Shown here in pieces: positions 1 through 11,300 of a stretch of DNA of 64,000 bases. The position numbers and the translations under genes are program-made. Below the pieces are notes generated by a model, which worked only from the letters and a program-made list of their open reading frames with translations, searched no databases and had not been told where the DNA came from. Source of the stretch: Aquilaria yunnanensis (Eukaryota > Streptophyta > Magnoliopsida > Malvales > Thymelaeaceae); NCBI GenBank assembly GCA_039654915.1, contig CM077598.1, positions 67,546,041 to 67,610,040 of the forward strand. Direction: 5' to 3'. Position 1 is the stretch's first letter, and the number at the start of each line of letters is the position of its first letter.

Positions 1-158
1 TTGTTTTTCCGACGTCGGTTCATTCATCCTTTGATAGAGAGGCGATATGGTAATTTCCCGAGGTTGGTACGATGGGGCTTCTGAGGTCGCATACCTCATG
101 TGTTTGGCTCCCTCTTTCTCCGAAGTCAGTGGACAGGGCGATAGCACTTTGGCTATCA
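1..158 (-). repeat. TatZ 3' LTR, partial
   Basis: Only the U3 edge of the LTR is inside the window. On the minus strand it starts TGATAGCC at 158, and a hairpin is visible there: GATAGC at 140-145 and GCTATC at 152-157. It matches 6631-6788 almost base for base. Confidence 0.85.
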
Positions 159-171
159 CATGTCCTCCTAC
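159..171 (-). other. TatZ polypurine tract
   Basis: Read on the minus strand, a TAGGAGGACATG tract stands directly before the LTR start TGATAG. The same position carries a G-rich tract in TatH, TatE, TatA and TatB. It would prime plus-strand DNA synthesis. Confidence 0.65.
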
Positions 172-566
172 GGAAAGTCGGAGTATAACTTCGCTTGTAG
201 CCTTTTCAGGAGCACTTTCAGAGGATCCGACTTATATTGTTTGCAAGGAAGGTACTTCGCCATTTTAAGCGTGTAGCTTGTCCGGGCGGATGTCGCACAT
301 CTGCCTTTCAACGTCTTCAAGATTTCCAATCCTATTTTTTCCGTCTTAAATTAGTGGACCGTCATGCCTTGAAACTGGGCGTGTCAACCTGGGGATGCAA
401 CCATATCTTCAGGATGTCAGAAAACATGCCCTAGTTTTTTGCGATGGCCAACACGTGGCAAGCGTTAATTGGGATGGCACGTCTTTTTGCGCGGGCAGGG
501 TAATTACGGTGACGTTTCATTCCCACGCAGCAGTTATGATGCCTTTTCAGTTGCCCTTACCTGCTC

Positions 567-573
567 TATATAA
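567..573 (+). promoter_or_regulatory. TATA box of the antisense accessory gene (TatZ)
   Basis: TATATAA followed by a pyrimidine-rich leader, about 410 bp inside the LTR edge and 360 bp upstream of the first recognisable accessory exon. The same arrangement occurs in TatA, TatB, TatE and TatH, which supports a real promoter on the strand opposite to gag-pol. Confidence 0.55.
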
Positions 574-926
574 GCCTCCTCCTGCCATTCTTTTCCTTTT
601 TTTTTTCTTTGCTCTCGCCCTTGCTCTCGTTTTCTTTCGCCTTTTCCATCCCTTACAGCGACGGTATGCACGGTGGAATGATTTTCGGCCATTATTTATG
701 ACGGCATCCAGGAATCCTGACTTTGGCAAGGCTTTTCGTGAGTGCCTTTCTCAGGGATCATTCGACTTTTGTTATCTTCTCACCCTACCGAAGTCGTATT
801 TTTTTTTTCGGTTTTTGCTGACGTTTTCCTTTCTTCCTGAAGCTCTTTTTTGGACTGTTCTTGGACTCACATTTTCAGCTTCAGTGCCCTTTTGGACTCA
901 TACTGATGCTTTTTCCCCCTTTTCAG

Positions 927-2611
927 AGATGGCTGACGATTCTGCCGCCTACTACAAGAGTCTCTTCCTTGGTCAGGTAGAGAAGGGAGAACAAGCAAAG
1001 AAAAATGGTTCCAAAAGACGTAAGTCTAGTGGGAGTGGACCGTCTTCCGCCAAGAAGTCAAAGAAGAGGGCCCTTACTCCACCCTCGGAGGATGTGGGGG
1101 AGGTCGATGAAGTTATTGCTACTTCCACGAAGGTTGCTATCTCAACCGATGGGATAGCAACTTCCATTGATGCTACTGCGACCTTCGCCATGGTTGATGT
1201 CACTCCGATATCCACCAGGATTGCTGCCCCCTCCGAAGTAGCTGCGACACACTTTCAGGCTGATACTGCTGCAGCCAAGGTGCCGGCCGGAATAGTCACC
1301 CTTTTCATTCCGTCGAGTCTTATCTCATCGGTGGAGCTTTTAGGCTCTTTGCCTGACAGTCCTACTGCTAAAAGGCTGGAGAGACGTCGCAAGGACAAAG
1401 GCAAGCATATTCCGGCTTTTGTGGAGGAGGGTATTAAGGTCGCGCCAGGTTTGCGTCGAACTCTTTTTTGACACCTCCTCCCTCATGACTTCGTGTTTTT
1501 CAGGGAGCTCTTCCTGACTTGCGCCCCTCCATTTTTGCAGAGGACCGTGTGAACACCGTATCGATGGTTGACCATGCCCGAAGACGGGCTCTTCGGGACT
1601 CCCTTCTCCCGAAAGACAAGGTTCCAAGGGAGCCATTTTGGTCTTTCACGGAGGACATGAACTTGTTCTCCAAGGATTGCAAAGAGATGACTCCCCAGAT
1701 GGCGAGGGGTGTTCTTACTGAGGCTTCTTCCAAGGCCGTTGCCGAGGAGTGTGCTTCTGGGGATATCCTCGCTGCTAGAGTTTCTGAGCACGCCGCTCAG
1801 GTGATCTTTTTTGCCCAAGTGTTTTGCCTTTCCTTGCGCTGCTTTCGCTGAGGATTTTCTCTTTCTTCTTTGCAGCTTTTGGGGTACAGTGAGCACCTCC
1901 GAGTTTGGGCGGCAGGGCAGTCTTCTGCCCGAGCTCAGGCTGACAGCGAGCTGGAGAAGGCCAGACTCTTCTGTATTAACTCAGACATAGCTAATGTCGA
2001 GTTGAGGCGCATAGCCAGGGAGAAGGTGGCTCAGCTCCGGGATGAGTTCCTGATAGGCCAATCGGACCTCTTGAAGGACTTTTCCCGCAAAATGAGGGAC
2101 CTTGGTGAGGAGGTTGTGCGCTTGACTTTGGCCAATGAGGTTATTCAGAAGGAGAAAGAAGAAGAAGCTGCCCTTCTGAAGAAAACTTTTGCCGAAAAAG
2201 CGGCTCTTCAAGCCAGGGTCTATTTTTCTGAGGAGGAGTGCGATGAAGAGAAGGAACGCAAAAGGACTGGTGATGAGGATTGCCGGTCTTAAGGAGGAGG
2301 TCCTGGGTCTCAAGAAAGAGGTTGCTGGTCTGGAGAATAAGGCAGACTTGCTCGACGTGGACAAGGACAAAGCCGTCCAAATGTCGAAGGTGTCCTTTCA
2401 GGACGGCTTCTGTCTAGCTCGTCATCAATTTTTGCAATTATATCCGGACCTCGAGACATCCTTTCTTGCGGCCCTGGACATTCCCGAGGGTCCTCGGTGG
2501 ACTTGGTCGAAAGCTGATCACTTGAACCTGCCACTTGTTCCTCTACTTGCGCCGAAGGCGACGGCTAGAGACACGGGAGCCGGAACTTCTCGCGTCGCTG
2601 GGGATCCTTAG
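927..2611 (+). pseudogene. Accessory antisense ORF of TatZ (exons 2-4, broken)
   Basis: Role unknown; this is the accessory gene of Tat-like elements, lying opposite to pol. Three exons align with the TatB copy: 927-1448 (starts after TTTCAG; MADDSAAYYKSLFLGQVEKG, then a lysine/serine-rich basic stretch), 1541-1800 (260 bp, the same length as in TatB; EPFW and EDMNLFS motifs) and 1876-2611 (coiled-coil region rich in E and K, then FQDGFCLARHQ, PEGPRW and the stop at 2609-2611). Exon boundaries fit GT..AG. Reading changes frame in exon 4 somewhere near 2230-2290, so the coiled coil and the conserved end are not in one frame. The PF04195-like first exon of TatB is absent; upstream sequence 159-926 is promoter and leader only. 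ATG at 930 could start a shortened product. Homology to TatB is clear; function is not. Confidence 0.75.
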
Positions 2612-3124
2612 ACATCCTAGGCTTTTTTGTTTTCGTGCTTTTCTTGTACTCCTCTTGTACGAAAAGACCTTCTTTAATGGATTCTTGTTCATTTCTTTGC
2701 TCTGTCTTACTTGAGCAATTTTTTGTTTTCCAGTTGCCCTGGCTAATTTCGGCTAGGGGATTTTGGAAAGCCCATCCTTGCTCTTTCTGCTGGCCGATCT
2801 GGCTTTTTCGGCCACTTTGATTTGACAAAGACTTTGGAAGCGAACTCTTATCTGTCCTCGTTGATTGCCTTTGATGGACTTTGTGCTTTTTTTTTTTTAG
2901 AAGGGAAATATATCATATGCTTCGGGCACATGTGCTTCAGCTTTGTTCGGCGGGTAACCTGTTTCAGGAGAGAAGAGAAATTTTTCTAAGTATAGCGCTT
3001 GTTCATTTAAAAATTCTAAGTATAAAATAAAATTCTAAGTATAGAATTCTTTTGGGATATTTCTCAATTTTTCTCCCATTGATGCTGCCAAGCTGATAAT
3101 CCTCTCTTTCGGACCTCGCGCTGA
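2612..3124. other. Non-coding spacer of TatZ
   Basis: AT/T-rich sequence after the accessory ORF stop. I see no domain or RNA gene in it. Confidence 0.5.
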
Positions 3125-4190
3125 ATCAAGCGAGGTCCTTTTTTCATAGTGGCCGGAGTTCTCCCCCGAGGTAGTTCTCGGGGTCCTTTTTTGGGCTTTC
3201 GGACAACGAGATCTCTTTTCTGGCGTTCTGCGCAATTTTGCGCTCACGGCCATCTTTTACGGAGAAAACACTTCTCCTGAGCTCATTCATACTTCGGGGA
3301 GTGGCTCGAATTTGGTTTTCCCAATACGAGGCTATTTTTCCTTTACCGAGCATCCCTCTCGAGCTTGTTCTTCCATCGATGTTTGGGTATCCGATTGATT
3401 TCAGTCGTCAAACCGAGAAGCGAGGTCCTGTTTCCTAGTGGCCAAAGTTCTCCCCTGAGGTAGTTCTTGGGGTTCTGTCTTGGCCTTTCGGAGAACAAGG
3501 TCTCTTTTTGGCGTTCGGCGTAATTTTGCCTTCACGGCCATCTTTTTCGGAGAAAATACTTCTCCTGAGCTCGTTCATGCTTCGGGGAGTGGCTCGAATT
3601 TGGTTTCCCAATACGAGGATATTTTTCCTTTACCAAGCATCCCTCTCGAGCTTGTTCTTCCTTTCATCGAATACTTGTGCTTCACTCAGTAACTGCATTG
3701 CTCCAAGTGGGCACTGGTCTTTGCAGGCAAGTAAGTCCCAATAGGAGGCTATTTTTCCTTTACTGAGCATCCCTCTCGATCTTGTTCTTCCATAGATGTT
3801 TGGGTATCCGATTGATTTCAGTCGTCACACCGAAAAGCGAGGTCCTGTTTCCTAGTGGCCAAAGTTCTCCCCTGAGGTAGTTCTCGGGGTTCTGTCTTGG
3901 CCTTTCGGAGAACGAGGTCTCTTTTTGGCGTTCGGCGTAATTTTGCCTTCACGGCCATCTTTTTCGGAGAAAATACTTCTCCTGAGCTCGTTCATGCTTT
4001 GGGGAGTGGCTCGAATTTGGTTTCCCAATACGAGGCTATTTTTCCTTTACCGAGCATCCCTCTCGAGCTTGTTCTTCCTTTCATCGAATACTTGTGCTTC
4101 ACTCGGTAACTGCATTGCTCCAAGTGGGCACTGGTCTTTGCAGGCGAGTAAGGAAGGTTTTCTCTCCTTGCGATTTTTTGTGAAGTTTGT
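3125..4190. repeat. Tandem repeat, about 417-bp period, three units
   Basis: Units start at about 3125 (shortened, about 296 bp), 3421 (417 bp) and 3838 (last unit, ends near 4190). Each opens with GCGAGGTCCT and contains CTTCGGGGAGTGGCTCG (or close) and ACGAGGCTATTTTTCC. The second and third units are the most alike. A 23-base stretch in each of these (3899-3921 in unit three) equals 58410-58432 in TatB, where it encodes on the minus strand the integrase C-terminal residues GDLVLRKA. The array therefore includes a scrap of pol. It sits where other Tat elements have tandem repeats between pol and the accessory gene. Confidence 0.8.
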
Positions 4191-5871
4191 CTGATTATTC
4201 CCATAAGGAATTTTCTCGGCCATTCTGGACCTTCTCCCCTTTGCTTCCCCTAATTTTTTCGTAGTCCCTCGTGTACAATTCTATTCGGGGGCTCCACTTG
4301 CTTGTTACTTCAGAACTAAGCTGGTGGACCGAAATGTCATTCCACTCCGGGGCTAGTGGTGAATTTTTTGGCCTCGTTCATCTGAGGACTGAAGCTATTA
4401 TGCTACCGGCAATAATATGCCATCTTCGTACGTCACGTTCCTTCAAGCAGGCTTTTGTATACCTTTTGCTTGCTTAATCAGTAGGGGTTCTGCCTTATCT
4501 CGCGAAACGGAGTAGTCTACTGCTTTCTCCTAGCGTTGTACTTCAGGCGTTGTTAGCAGTGGACCATGTTTGCCCTTTTTTGTAGAGGGCTGAGGACAGT
4601 CTCTCGGGGTTACCTACTCCGACGGGAGTTTTTCGGGTGTTTTATTCCGAAGGCAGTCTTTCGGGTGCTGGTGCCTTTTTGGCCATCCTCGTCCTTTTTT
4701 GGACGCATTTTTGCTCGCACCTCTTTTTTTATTTTTATTTTTTTTTATTTTTTTTTTGCGCGCTATTCTGCACCTCTTTCTGCTGATGCCTTCCTATAGC
4801 GAGCCTGAGCTTCCCTACCGATATCCTTCCTCTTCAGTCGAGGAAGACTGTCTGGAACGTTTTCTGTACTTTCCGCCATTCCATGAAGATTTTTCAGGCT
4901 TCCTGGGATATGCCACTATGCGGGGCATTTTTTGCATTCTTCACCACTTCGTGAGGGTTTTTCGGGACTCATGGGAGATGCCTTTTTGTGGGGTTCTTCC
5001 TTCCCTCGTCCTATGTTTTCATTCTTAGCCAATGCCGAGCTTGGGTGGTCCAACAGTTCATTAACCGAATATGCTAAGTCAGGTGACTTCCCCATCCTCG
5101 GGCCCCCGAGGTACCATTCCCACGCCGCACTGTTTTTTGCACCTGGGATTTCTTCGGCTGGGGGTTCCTTCTGATTCCATCTGTATTTAGTCCTCGTTGG
5201 ATTGCACTTTTTCTGTTTCTAGCATTTCGGCAATAGTTTGCTAGCGCCTGGGGTTATATTGCCCCTCTGGGCTCGTGCGCGATGTAATATCTTTGAAGTT
5301 TGGTGCACTTGCCCGATTACCCTATTCCCCCTGACGTCGCGCCGGGCGGCTCATTTTTAGATGATAGTAATGTGTCCGTTGGAGTAGGATCATAGCCTTT
5401 TGCCTGTTTAATATCAAGGCGTAGGCGTCTTTTCAGGGGAGTGGATTCGGTGTTGCTGCCGGGGGAGCAACAACCTTTCTTCGGCCCGAACTCTTTCGAC
5501 GGGAAGATCTGGATAGCACCGACCCTGCTTTTTCCGTCCATCATGTTCCGTGGGGAAGCACACCCTTTGGATACTCATCTCACTACTCTTTGTTTCTTGT
5601 TCCAACCCCTAAACTCTTGGGTCACCATTACTTCTTTCGTCGAAAGGATTGAGAGAAAGGACTGCGGCTCGAATTTGCACGTGACCATCTTCGGTCTACC
5701 CGCTGCACTTACTTCGACCACGGCGATATCTAGAGGAGGAATCATCTTCGGGACGGGAAGTCCCTGCGCTTGATTGTTCGGCCGCCGGGTAGATTTCCGG
5801 CGCAGATAGGGGCCTCAGGGAGCCTTTGTCCTTAGAACGCCGAGTTTTTCAACCACGGCTGCCTGGAAAAA
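4191..5871. other. TatZ interior without recognisable genes
   Basis: About 1.7 kb between the repeat array and the primer binding site. A long T-run lies near 4725-4757. By position the part nearest 5870 should be the leader and former gag region of the minus-strand element, but no gag motif is readable. Confidence 0.5.
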
Positions 5872-5889
5872 TTCCCACAGACGGTGCCA
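5872..5889 (-). other. TatZ tRNA primer binding site
   Basis: On the minus strand TGGCACCGTCTGTGGGAA follows the LTR end after a five-base spacer. A TGGC(A/G)CCGTCTGTGGGAA site is of the kind used by Tat-type plant gypsy elements; the exact tRNA was not checked. Confidence 0.65.
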
Positions 5890-5894
5890 AATAA

Positions 5895-6788
5895 TGGCGT
5901 TGTTTGGCCATCATAGAGGTTCCCGCCGTGGCTCCACGACGGGAATAACCAAGACCTCCTGAAGTGTATAGCGCGAGGCCGTCCGGTGGCGGAGAGCAAT
6001 ATCCGAGAAAGCCTTCCGGTGCTGGACAGAGCCTGAAACGGGAATGTTCCCAAGTAGTCATCACCTGAAACGCGCGGAAAACAGGGGTCAGGGGGTCCCC
6101 GGAGTGGTTTTCCGGGGAGGAGCCTCTGACGCCCAAGTCAGTGTCTCTAAATGGTGACAAAGAGTAAGCACAAAATAGGCTTGCCGGGAGCATTTTTCTG
6201 ATATACTCAGAAGGACAAGAATCTCGCCGAAGGCATTTTTCCGACAAGTCTGGAGGAGAAAGGGAAGCAGGGGGCGAACCGCCCGCGACCCCAAAAAGCT
6301 CTCCCACTATAAATAGGAGAAAATGAGCCCCTCAAATTGTGACACGTGTATGGACGGATGCCGCCCGTACCTCTGACCCGAAGAGTGGCCAGCCGCCTGC
6401 AGGCTTTCTCGGGCAGTGGCTCATCGAGAAGTGTGTCGCAGCGTGTCAGAGTGCAGACTGCAGTGGCCTGTCAGAGTGCTTTGAGGTCAACGTCTAGTGC
6501 GTACGGGCAAATATGTCAGAGACTCCTTCGTGGCACCCATCACTCGTTCGAGGTCCCTTCAGCCGACGTTATATTTTAGGGGGAACTAACAAGGACCTTT
6601 CCCCGAGGTGATATTGTTTCTTCAGTGTTCTTGTTTTTCCGACGTCGGTTCATTCGTCCTCTGATTGAGAGGCGATATGGTAATTTCCCGAGGTTGGTAC
6701 GATGGGGCTTCCGAGGTCGCATACCTCATGTGTTTGGCTCCCTTTTTCTCCGAAGTCAGTGGACAGGGCGATAGCACTTTGGCTATCA
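5895..6788 (-). repeat. TatZ 5' LTR, complete (894 bp)
   Basis: On the plus strand it reads TGGCGTTG to GGCTATCA, so it has TG..CA ends. A short stem is visible at each end: TGGC 5895-5898 with GCCA 5907-5910, and GATAGC 6770-6775 with GCTATC 6782-6787. The bases after it (AGTAT) are non-LTR flank; the matching target duplication would lie left of the window. Confidence 0.8.
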
Positions 6789-7039
6789 AGTATCTTGCTT
6801 TCTACTATTATTTTAGAAGCAATGGAGCAGCTAAATGCTTCTTCTTACATTTTTTCTCCAATGTCAAATTTGAAGGGTGTCACTTTTGTTTGGGATGCAT
6901 TTTTTGCTGAGATGGAACTTGAAACATCTTGAGGAGAAGACGAGGCTGGTAAAATCATAGTTGACAAGAGAATGTTGCTTATCTTGTAGTTGACTTTTTT
7001 TGGTTGATATTGATGTTATCATTGTTTTATGTGTAGGAT

Positions 7040-7372
7040 TTCTGTGGTAATGGTATATTGCATTGCTGTTGAATCTCTATTTATCCAAGAGAAGATACAA
7101 CTCTGAAGACTCTGTGAGAAAAGTTACCTATCTCCCTGGTCACACTAGTCCTTTTTTTCTCTTGGCCTTCAGATCAATTCATTGAATTCATTATTGATGT
7201 TGGTCTATTCTTTTCTGTCGCTTTCCATTCCCCCAGTCATACTTTAATTGAATCTGTCTAATTTTAGGTATGTGCATAGAGATGTTAAACCTGAAAACTT
7301 TCTTCTTCATCAGCCTTCTACACCCCAAGAAAAAGGTTATTTCTTGTGGACCTTGGTTTAGGTAATTCAAGT
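7040..7372 (+). pseudogene. Protein-kinase fragment, casein-kinase-I/MUT9-like
   Basis: Two exon-like pieces read as neighbouring parts of a plant casein-kinase-I-like (MUT9-like kinase) catalytic domain. The first, about 7051-7105, gives CIAVES followed by an IQEK-type helix. The second, about 7268-7362, gives YVHRDVKPENFLL with the catalytic HRD and N, then after a one-base frame change LFLVDLGL, the DLG form of the magnesium-binding motif. An intron-like AT-rich stretch lies between. There are stops and a frameshift and no further kinase motifs downstream, so this is a decayed fragment. It may be host DNA captured by the CACTA element, or flank into which TatZ inserted; the sequence does not decide. 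Confidence 0.6.
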
Positions 7373-8203
7373 TTTTTTAGATACTTGAAGTTTCATCAAA
7401 GTATAACTTTGCAGCGATAGAATGGAAAGGCAGTAGGAGTGGGACCAAGACTCCTTAAGGGAAGAGAATGGTGAGATCCACAATTTTACTATAGAGGTAA
7501 TTAAACAGGTTGTTTGCCAACTTAATGCTTTTGTTTGCTTGGTTTGGTTAGATATACCAAGCTTGTTTGAAGAAATCATTATAAGTATAGGAGTGTGGCA
7601 TTGTACACTAGTTAAGTAACCCTTTAATCTCTTCAAGAACAATTTGTTGACAAAATGCAATTTGACCATCTCATTCACTTGTTGCCCTAAATACCGTAAG
7701 TTTAGGACTTAAAAATGGGATATCTCAATTGAATCCACTACTTGACGCATTCCCACATTTAAGAAGAGCACTTGACCAAAACAACCACTTCAAATGTGAT
7801 AGCTACAACAGACCACCAAAAAGAAAATAATAATAAGGCAACAAGACCAACTAAGATGCCACCAACTTTCCTCCAGCTCCTTTCCACTTAGGTCCATGTG
7901 TGAATCTCTTACATACAAACCCAGTAGTTGTTGTAGAGTCCTCGACACTGCATTTAATATATTCTAAAAGCCAATGAAGAAAAAATTAAGTAGTCAAGTC
8001 ATTAGTAAAGGGTTGTAATTAAAAATGAGTGATAATATATTTTAAGATTGTTTGCGTAATTTGTGTTAGAATTATGGTCTCTTTTTTTTTAAAGTAGGTA
8101 GTCGTTATAGTTCACTTCAAATTTATTAATGTACTAGCACTGAATTATTTGGTGATAAAAATTTAGTAAAACTGAATTAAAAGCCAACATAGTCTGAACT
8201 AGT

Positions 8204-8207
<4 letters not shown>
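7373..8207. other. AT-rich non-coding stretch
   Basis: No convincing gene, terminal repeat or RNA gene seen. I looked for a CACTA left terminus (CACTACAA) here and did not find one. Confidence 0.5.

Positions 8208-8250
<43 letters not shown>
8208..8250. repeat. (TAA)n microsatellite
   Basis: About fourteen uninterrupted TAA units. Confidence 0.95.
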
Positions 8251-8336
8251 TAAATGTAGTATTTAATTGATGTAGTTTAGACTAATTGGACAAACTCTAA
8301 GTGGCACTGAATCAATTACTGATAAAATTTCATACC

Positions 8337-11300
8337 TTATTCTTCCTCTGAATAGTCCTTATCCGTAACATTGTTAATAATAACTGTTTCACCCATCATG
8401 TCATGTCTTGCCCAACTTTCATCGTCAACTCCTTCATCGGTGATTGGGTAATGTATATCATTTAACTCAAGTAAGTCTTCATCACCCATGTCATACATGT
8501 CTCTAGGCTGGGTGGCAACAACAACATGCCATTGCTTGTCTAATGGATCTTCTACATAAAAGACAGGCTTCACTTGTGATGCTAACACAAAAGGTTCATC
8601 CGTTAATTGCTTTCCGGTGTGAATTACTCGTGATAAGTTCACAAGGGTGAAACCAAGTGGATCTCTCTTGATTCCTTTCCCTGTCTCAACATCAACCCAA
8701 TCACATTTGAATAAAACAACTCTGAATCTTTCAAAGTAGTTCAACTCTATCATGTCGTTCACAACCCTATAGTATGCAATATCATTCTTTGAGGTTGAAG
8801 TTTTTATCGTCACAACCACACCACTATTTTGTGTTTTCCTTCGTTCTTCTACAACCTTTGTATGATATCGCACACCTCTAACAATATACGCTTTAAATCT
8901 TCTAGCCACCTTGTTTGGACCTCGAGCTAACCACTTAATATGCTCAGTTACTCTCGGACTTTTCAACTCAGATAGCCTTGAAACCTGGTGATTGAAATGA
9001 AAATCAGCAAACAGTAACTTGACATAACTAAATTAATAATGCAAATAGAAGATAGTGAATAACTCACTTGAGCTTGAAACCAATCTACAAAAGTCAAGTG
9101 ATGGATTTTCTCTATCTCTACGGTAGAGGGATGGCGTTTTCGATTTTGACTACGATATTGACTTTTGATTAAATCTCGATGGTCTTTGTAATTGAACATA
9201 AAAAAAAATTGTTACATCACCATATTTTAAATTATTTCTAAACTGGTATAACTATTAAAAAGGTAGTCTTACTTGATAAATGATGTGACACTGTCTAAAT
9301 TATATAAAATGTATCGATGTGCTTGCATCAATGTTTGATCATCAAGAGTGATGTTATCAATTTTCAAAAATGGGCGGCCAAAAATAATTTTTAGAGGAGC
9401 ATCCATAATTGGGATGAGTTCTTCATCATCGTCATTCCGCAGTGGTCGATTGAACCTTGTTTCCACCCCTTCAAAGTATCTTGAACAATATGTTATAGAC
9501 TCATCAGCAATATACCCTTCTGCAATGGAACCCTCAGGCCAAGCTCTATTTTGTACATATGATTTGAGAGTTGATAAATACCTATAATAAATAGTGAAAA
9601 ATATGTCATAAAAATCGTTAGCAAATATGTATGAAAAATATTTGAGAAGTTCTAAATTTAAAAAATTATACCTTTCAATTGGGTACATCCATCTATAATG
9701 AACAGGTCCTCCTAACTTTGCTTCAGTAGCTAGGTGTACCACTAAATGCACCATAATAGTGAAGAATGAAGGGGGGAAGATCATCTCTATGCGAGAAAGA
9801 GTTTCACCTATTTCCACTTGTAGTTCCTCAAGTCGGTTTAGTTTAAGAACTTTCGAGCACAACTCTTTGAAGTAGGAACATAGCGCAATTATCGGTTGAG
9901 CTACCTTTTTAGGAACTAATCCTCGAATTGCTACTGGAAGCAAATCTTGCATCAAAATATGGCAATCATGGCTCTTCAATCCTAGTAGTTTACGCTCCTT
10001 CAACTTAATACATCTTGAAATGTTAGAAGAATAACTATCTGGTACTTTCAGCCATTTTAGAACTCTTAAAGCTTGCTCTTTCTCAGCATTTGACATTGAA
10101 TAGGCAGCAGAAGGGAGAAGATATTTGTTATTATCTTGCTTAATTGGGTGAAGATCCCTCCTTATTCCCATTTCTTGGAGGTCAAGATGTGCTTTCAAGT
10201 TATCTTTTGTCTTCCCCTCCAAGTTAAATAGTGTGCCAAGTATATTGTCACACACATTCTTTTCAATGTGCATGACATTTAAATTATGCCAAAGTAAGTT
10301 ATACCTCCAATAAGGCAACTCATAAAATATGCTTTTTCTTTTCCATCCCTCCTTTGTATCAACAATAACTCCATCTCCATTTGTCACTTCAATTTCACCA
10401 TGTAATTGCAGCCAAGCTTCAGATCCATTTACAAGGATAGGGGCCTCTCTCTTCTCTGGAGCTCCATTGAAATTTCTTTTGTTTTGTCGAAATTGATGGT
10501 TAATAGGTAAAAATCTACGATGACCAAGAAAACAGAATTTCCCTCCATTTTTCAGCCACTTCAAGCAAGTTTTAAAGCCACATGAAGGACACCCAAACTT
10601 ACCCTTAACATTCCAGCCAGATAAAACACCATAAGCAAGGAAATCATTAATAGTCCACATCAAAGCTGCATGCATTCGAAAAACATTTCTTCCATGTGCG
10701 TCATATGTATCAATGCCATTTTTCCATAGCTCCTTTAATTCATCAATCAAAGGCTGCATAAACACATCAATCTTATCTCATGGTGACTCTTTGCCTGGAA
10801 TAAGTAAGGAAAAAATGAGAGAGGATTGCTTCATACACAACCAAGGTGGGAAATTATAGACTGTTAAAATGACAGGCCAAATGCTATATGTGTTGTTCAT
10901 CATTTGAAATGGATTAAAACCATCACTAGCCAACCCAAGTCTAACATTTCTGGGATCCGCAGAAAAATCTTTAAACTGATCATCAAAATTTTTCCATGCA
11001 ATGGCGTCAGTCGGGTGTCGTAACTTATCATCTTTTTCACGCTCATCAAAGTGCCACCGCATTGAAGTTGCTGTTTTAGAACACATGAATAGCCTTTGGA
11101 GTCTTGGTATTAAGGGAAACCACCGCAGTATCTTTTTTTCTTTTACTTTTTTGCTTTTACTTTTTTGCTTGTTGATGCGGTATCCCACCTTGATGTACCA
11201 CATATCAAACACTTGTTTTCATGTGCCGTTTCCTTCCAGAATAACATACAGTTGTTTGGACAAACATGAATTTTCTTATAACCAAGACCCAAATCATTGA

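Larger units (their letters stand above)
1..6788 (-). mobile_element. TatZ: non-autonomous Tat-like Ty3/gypsy LTR retrotransposon
   Basis: Bases 1-158 repeat at 6631-6788 with about five mismatches, so the element lies between two LTRs and its left LTR is cut by the window edge. The minus-strand orientation follows from a purine tract next to the left LTR and a primer binding site next to the right LTR. The 5.7-kb interior has an antisense spliced accessory ORF (927-2611) and a 417-bp tandem repeat, but no gag, RT, RNase H or integrase on either strand. It therefore looks like a deletion derivative that would depend on the enzymes of a full relative such as TatB. LTR divergence near 3% over the 158 comparable bases suggests an insertion one to two million years old at usual plant rates (inference). 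Confidence 0.85.

Noticed and set aside
1483..1896. 137-codon open frame on the minus strand
   Set aside because: It overlaps accessory exon 3 of TatZ, has no recognisable domain, and the plus-strand exon is supported by homology to TatB.
3125..4190. Regular repeats considered as a CRISPR array
   Set aside because: Units are about 400 bp, imperfect, contiguous without spacers, and lie in a plant retroelement.
5317..5605. Two overlapping minus-strand ORFs where TatZ gag would be expected
   Set aside because: No gag, zinc-knuckle or other motif and no similarity to TatB gag.
6303..6316. TATAAATA in the TatZ 5' LTR as LTR promoter
   Set aside because: It reads TATA on the strand opposite to the element's transcription; the sequence is nearly palindromic, so direction cannot be assigned.
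7367..7678. 103-codon minus-strand open frame next to the kinase piece
   Set aside because: No known domain, AT-rich, and antisense to the region just after the kinase exon.
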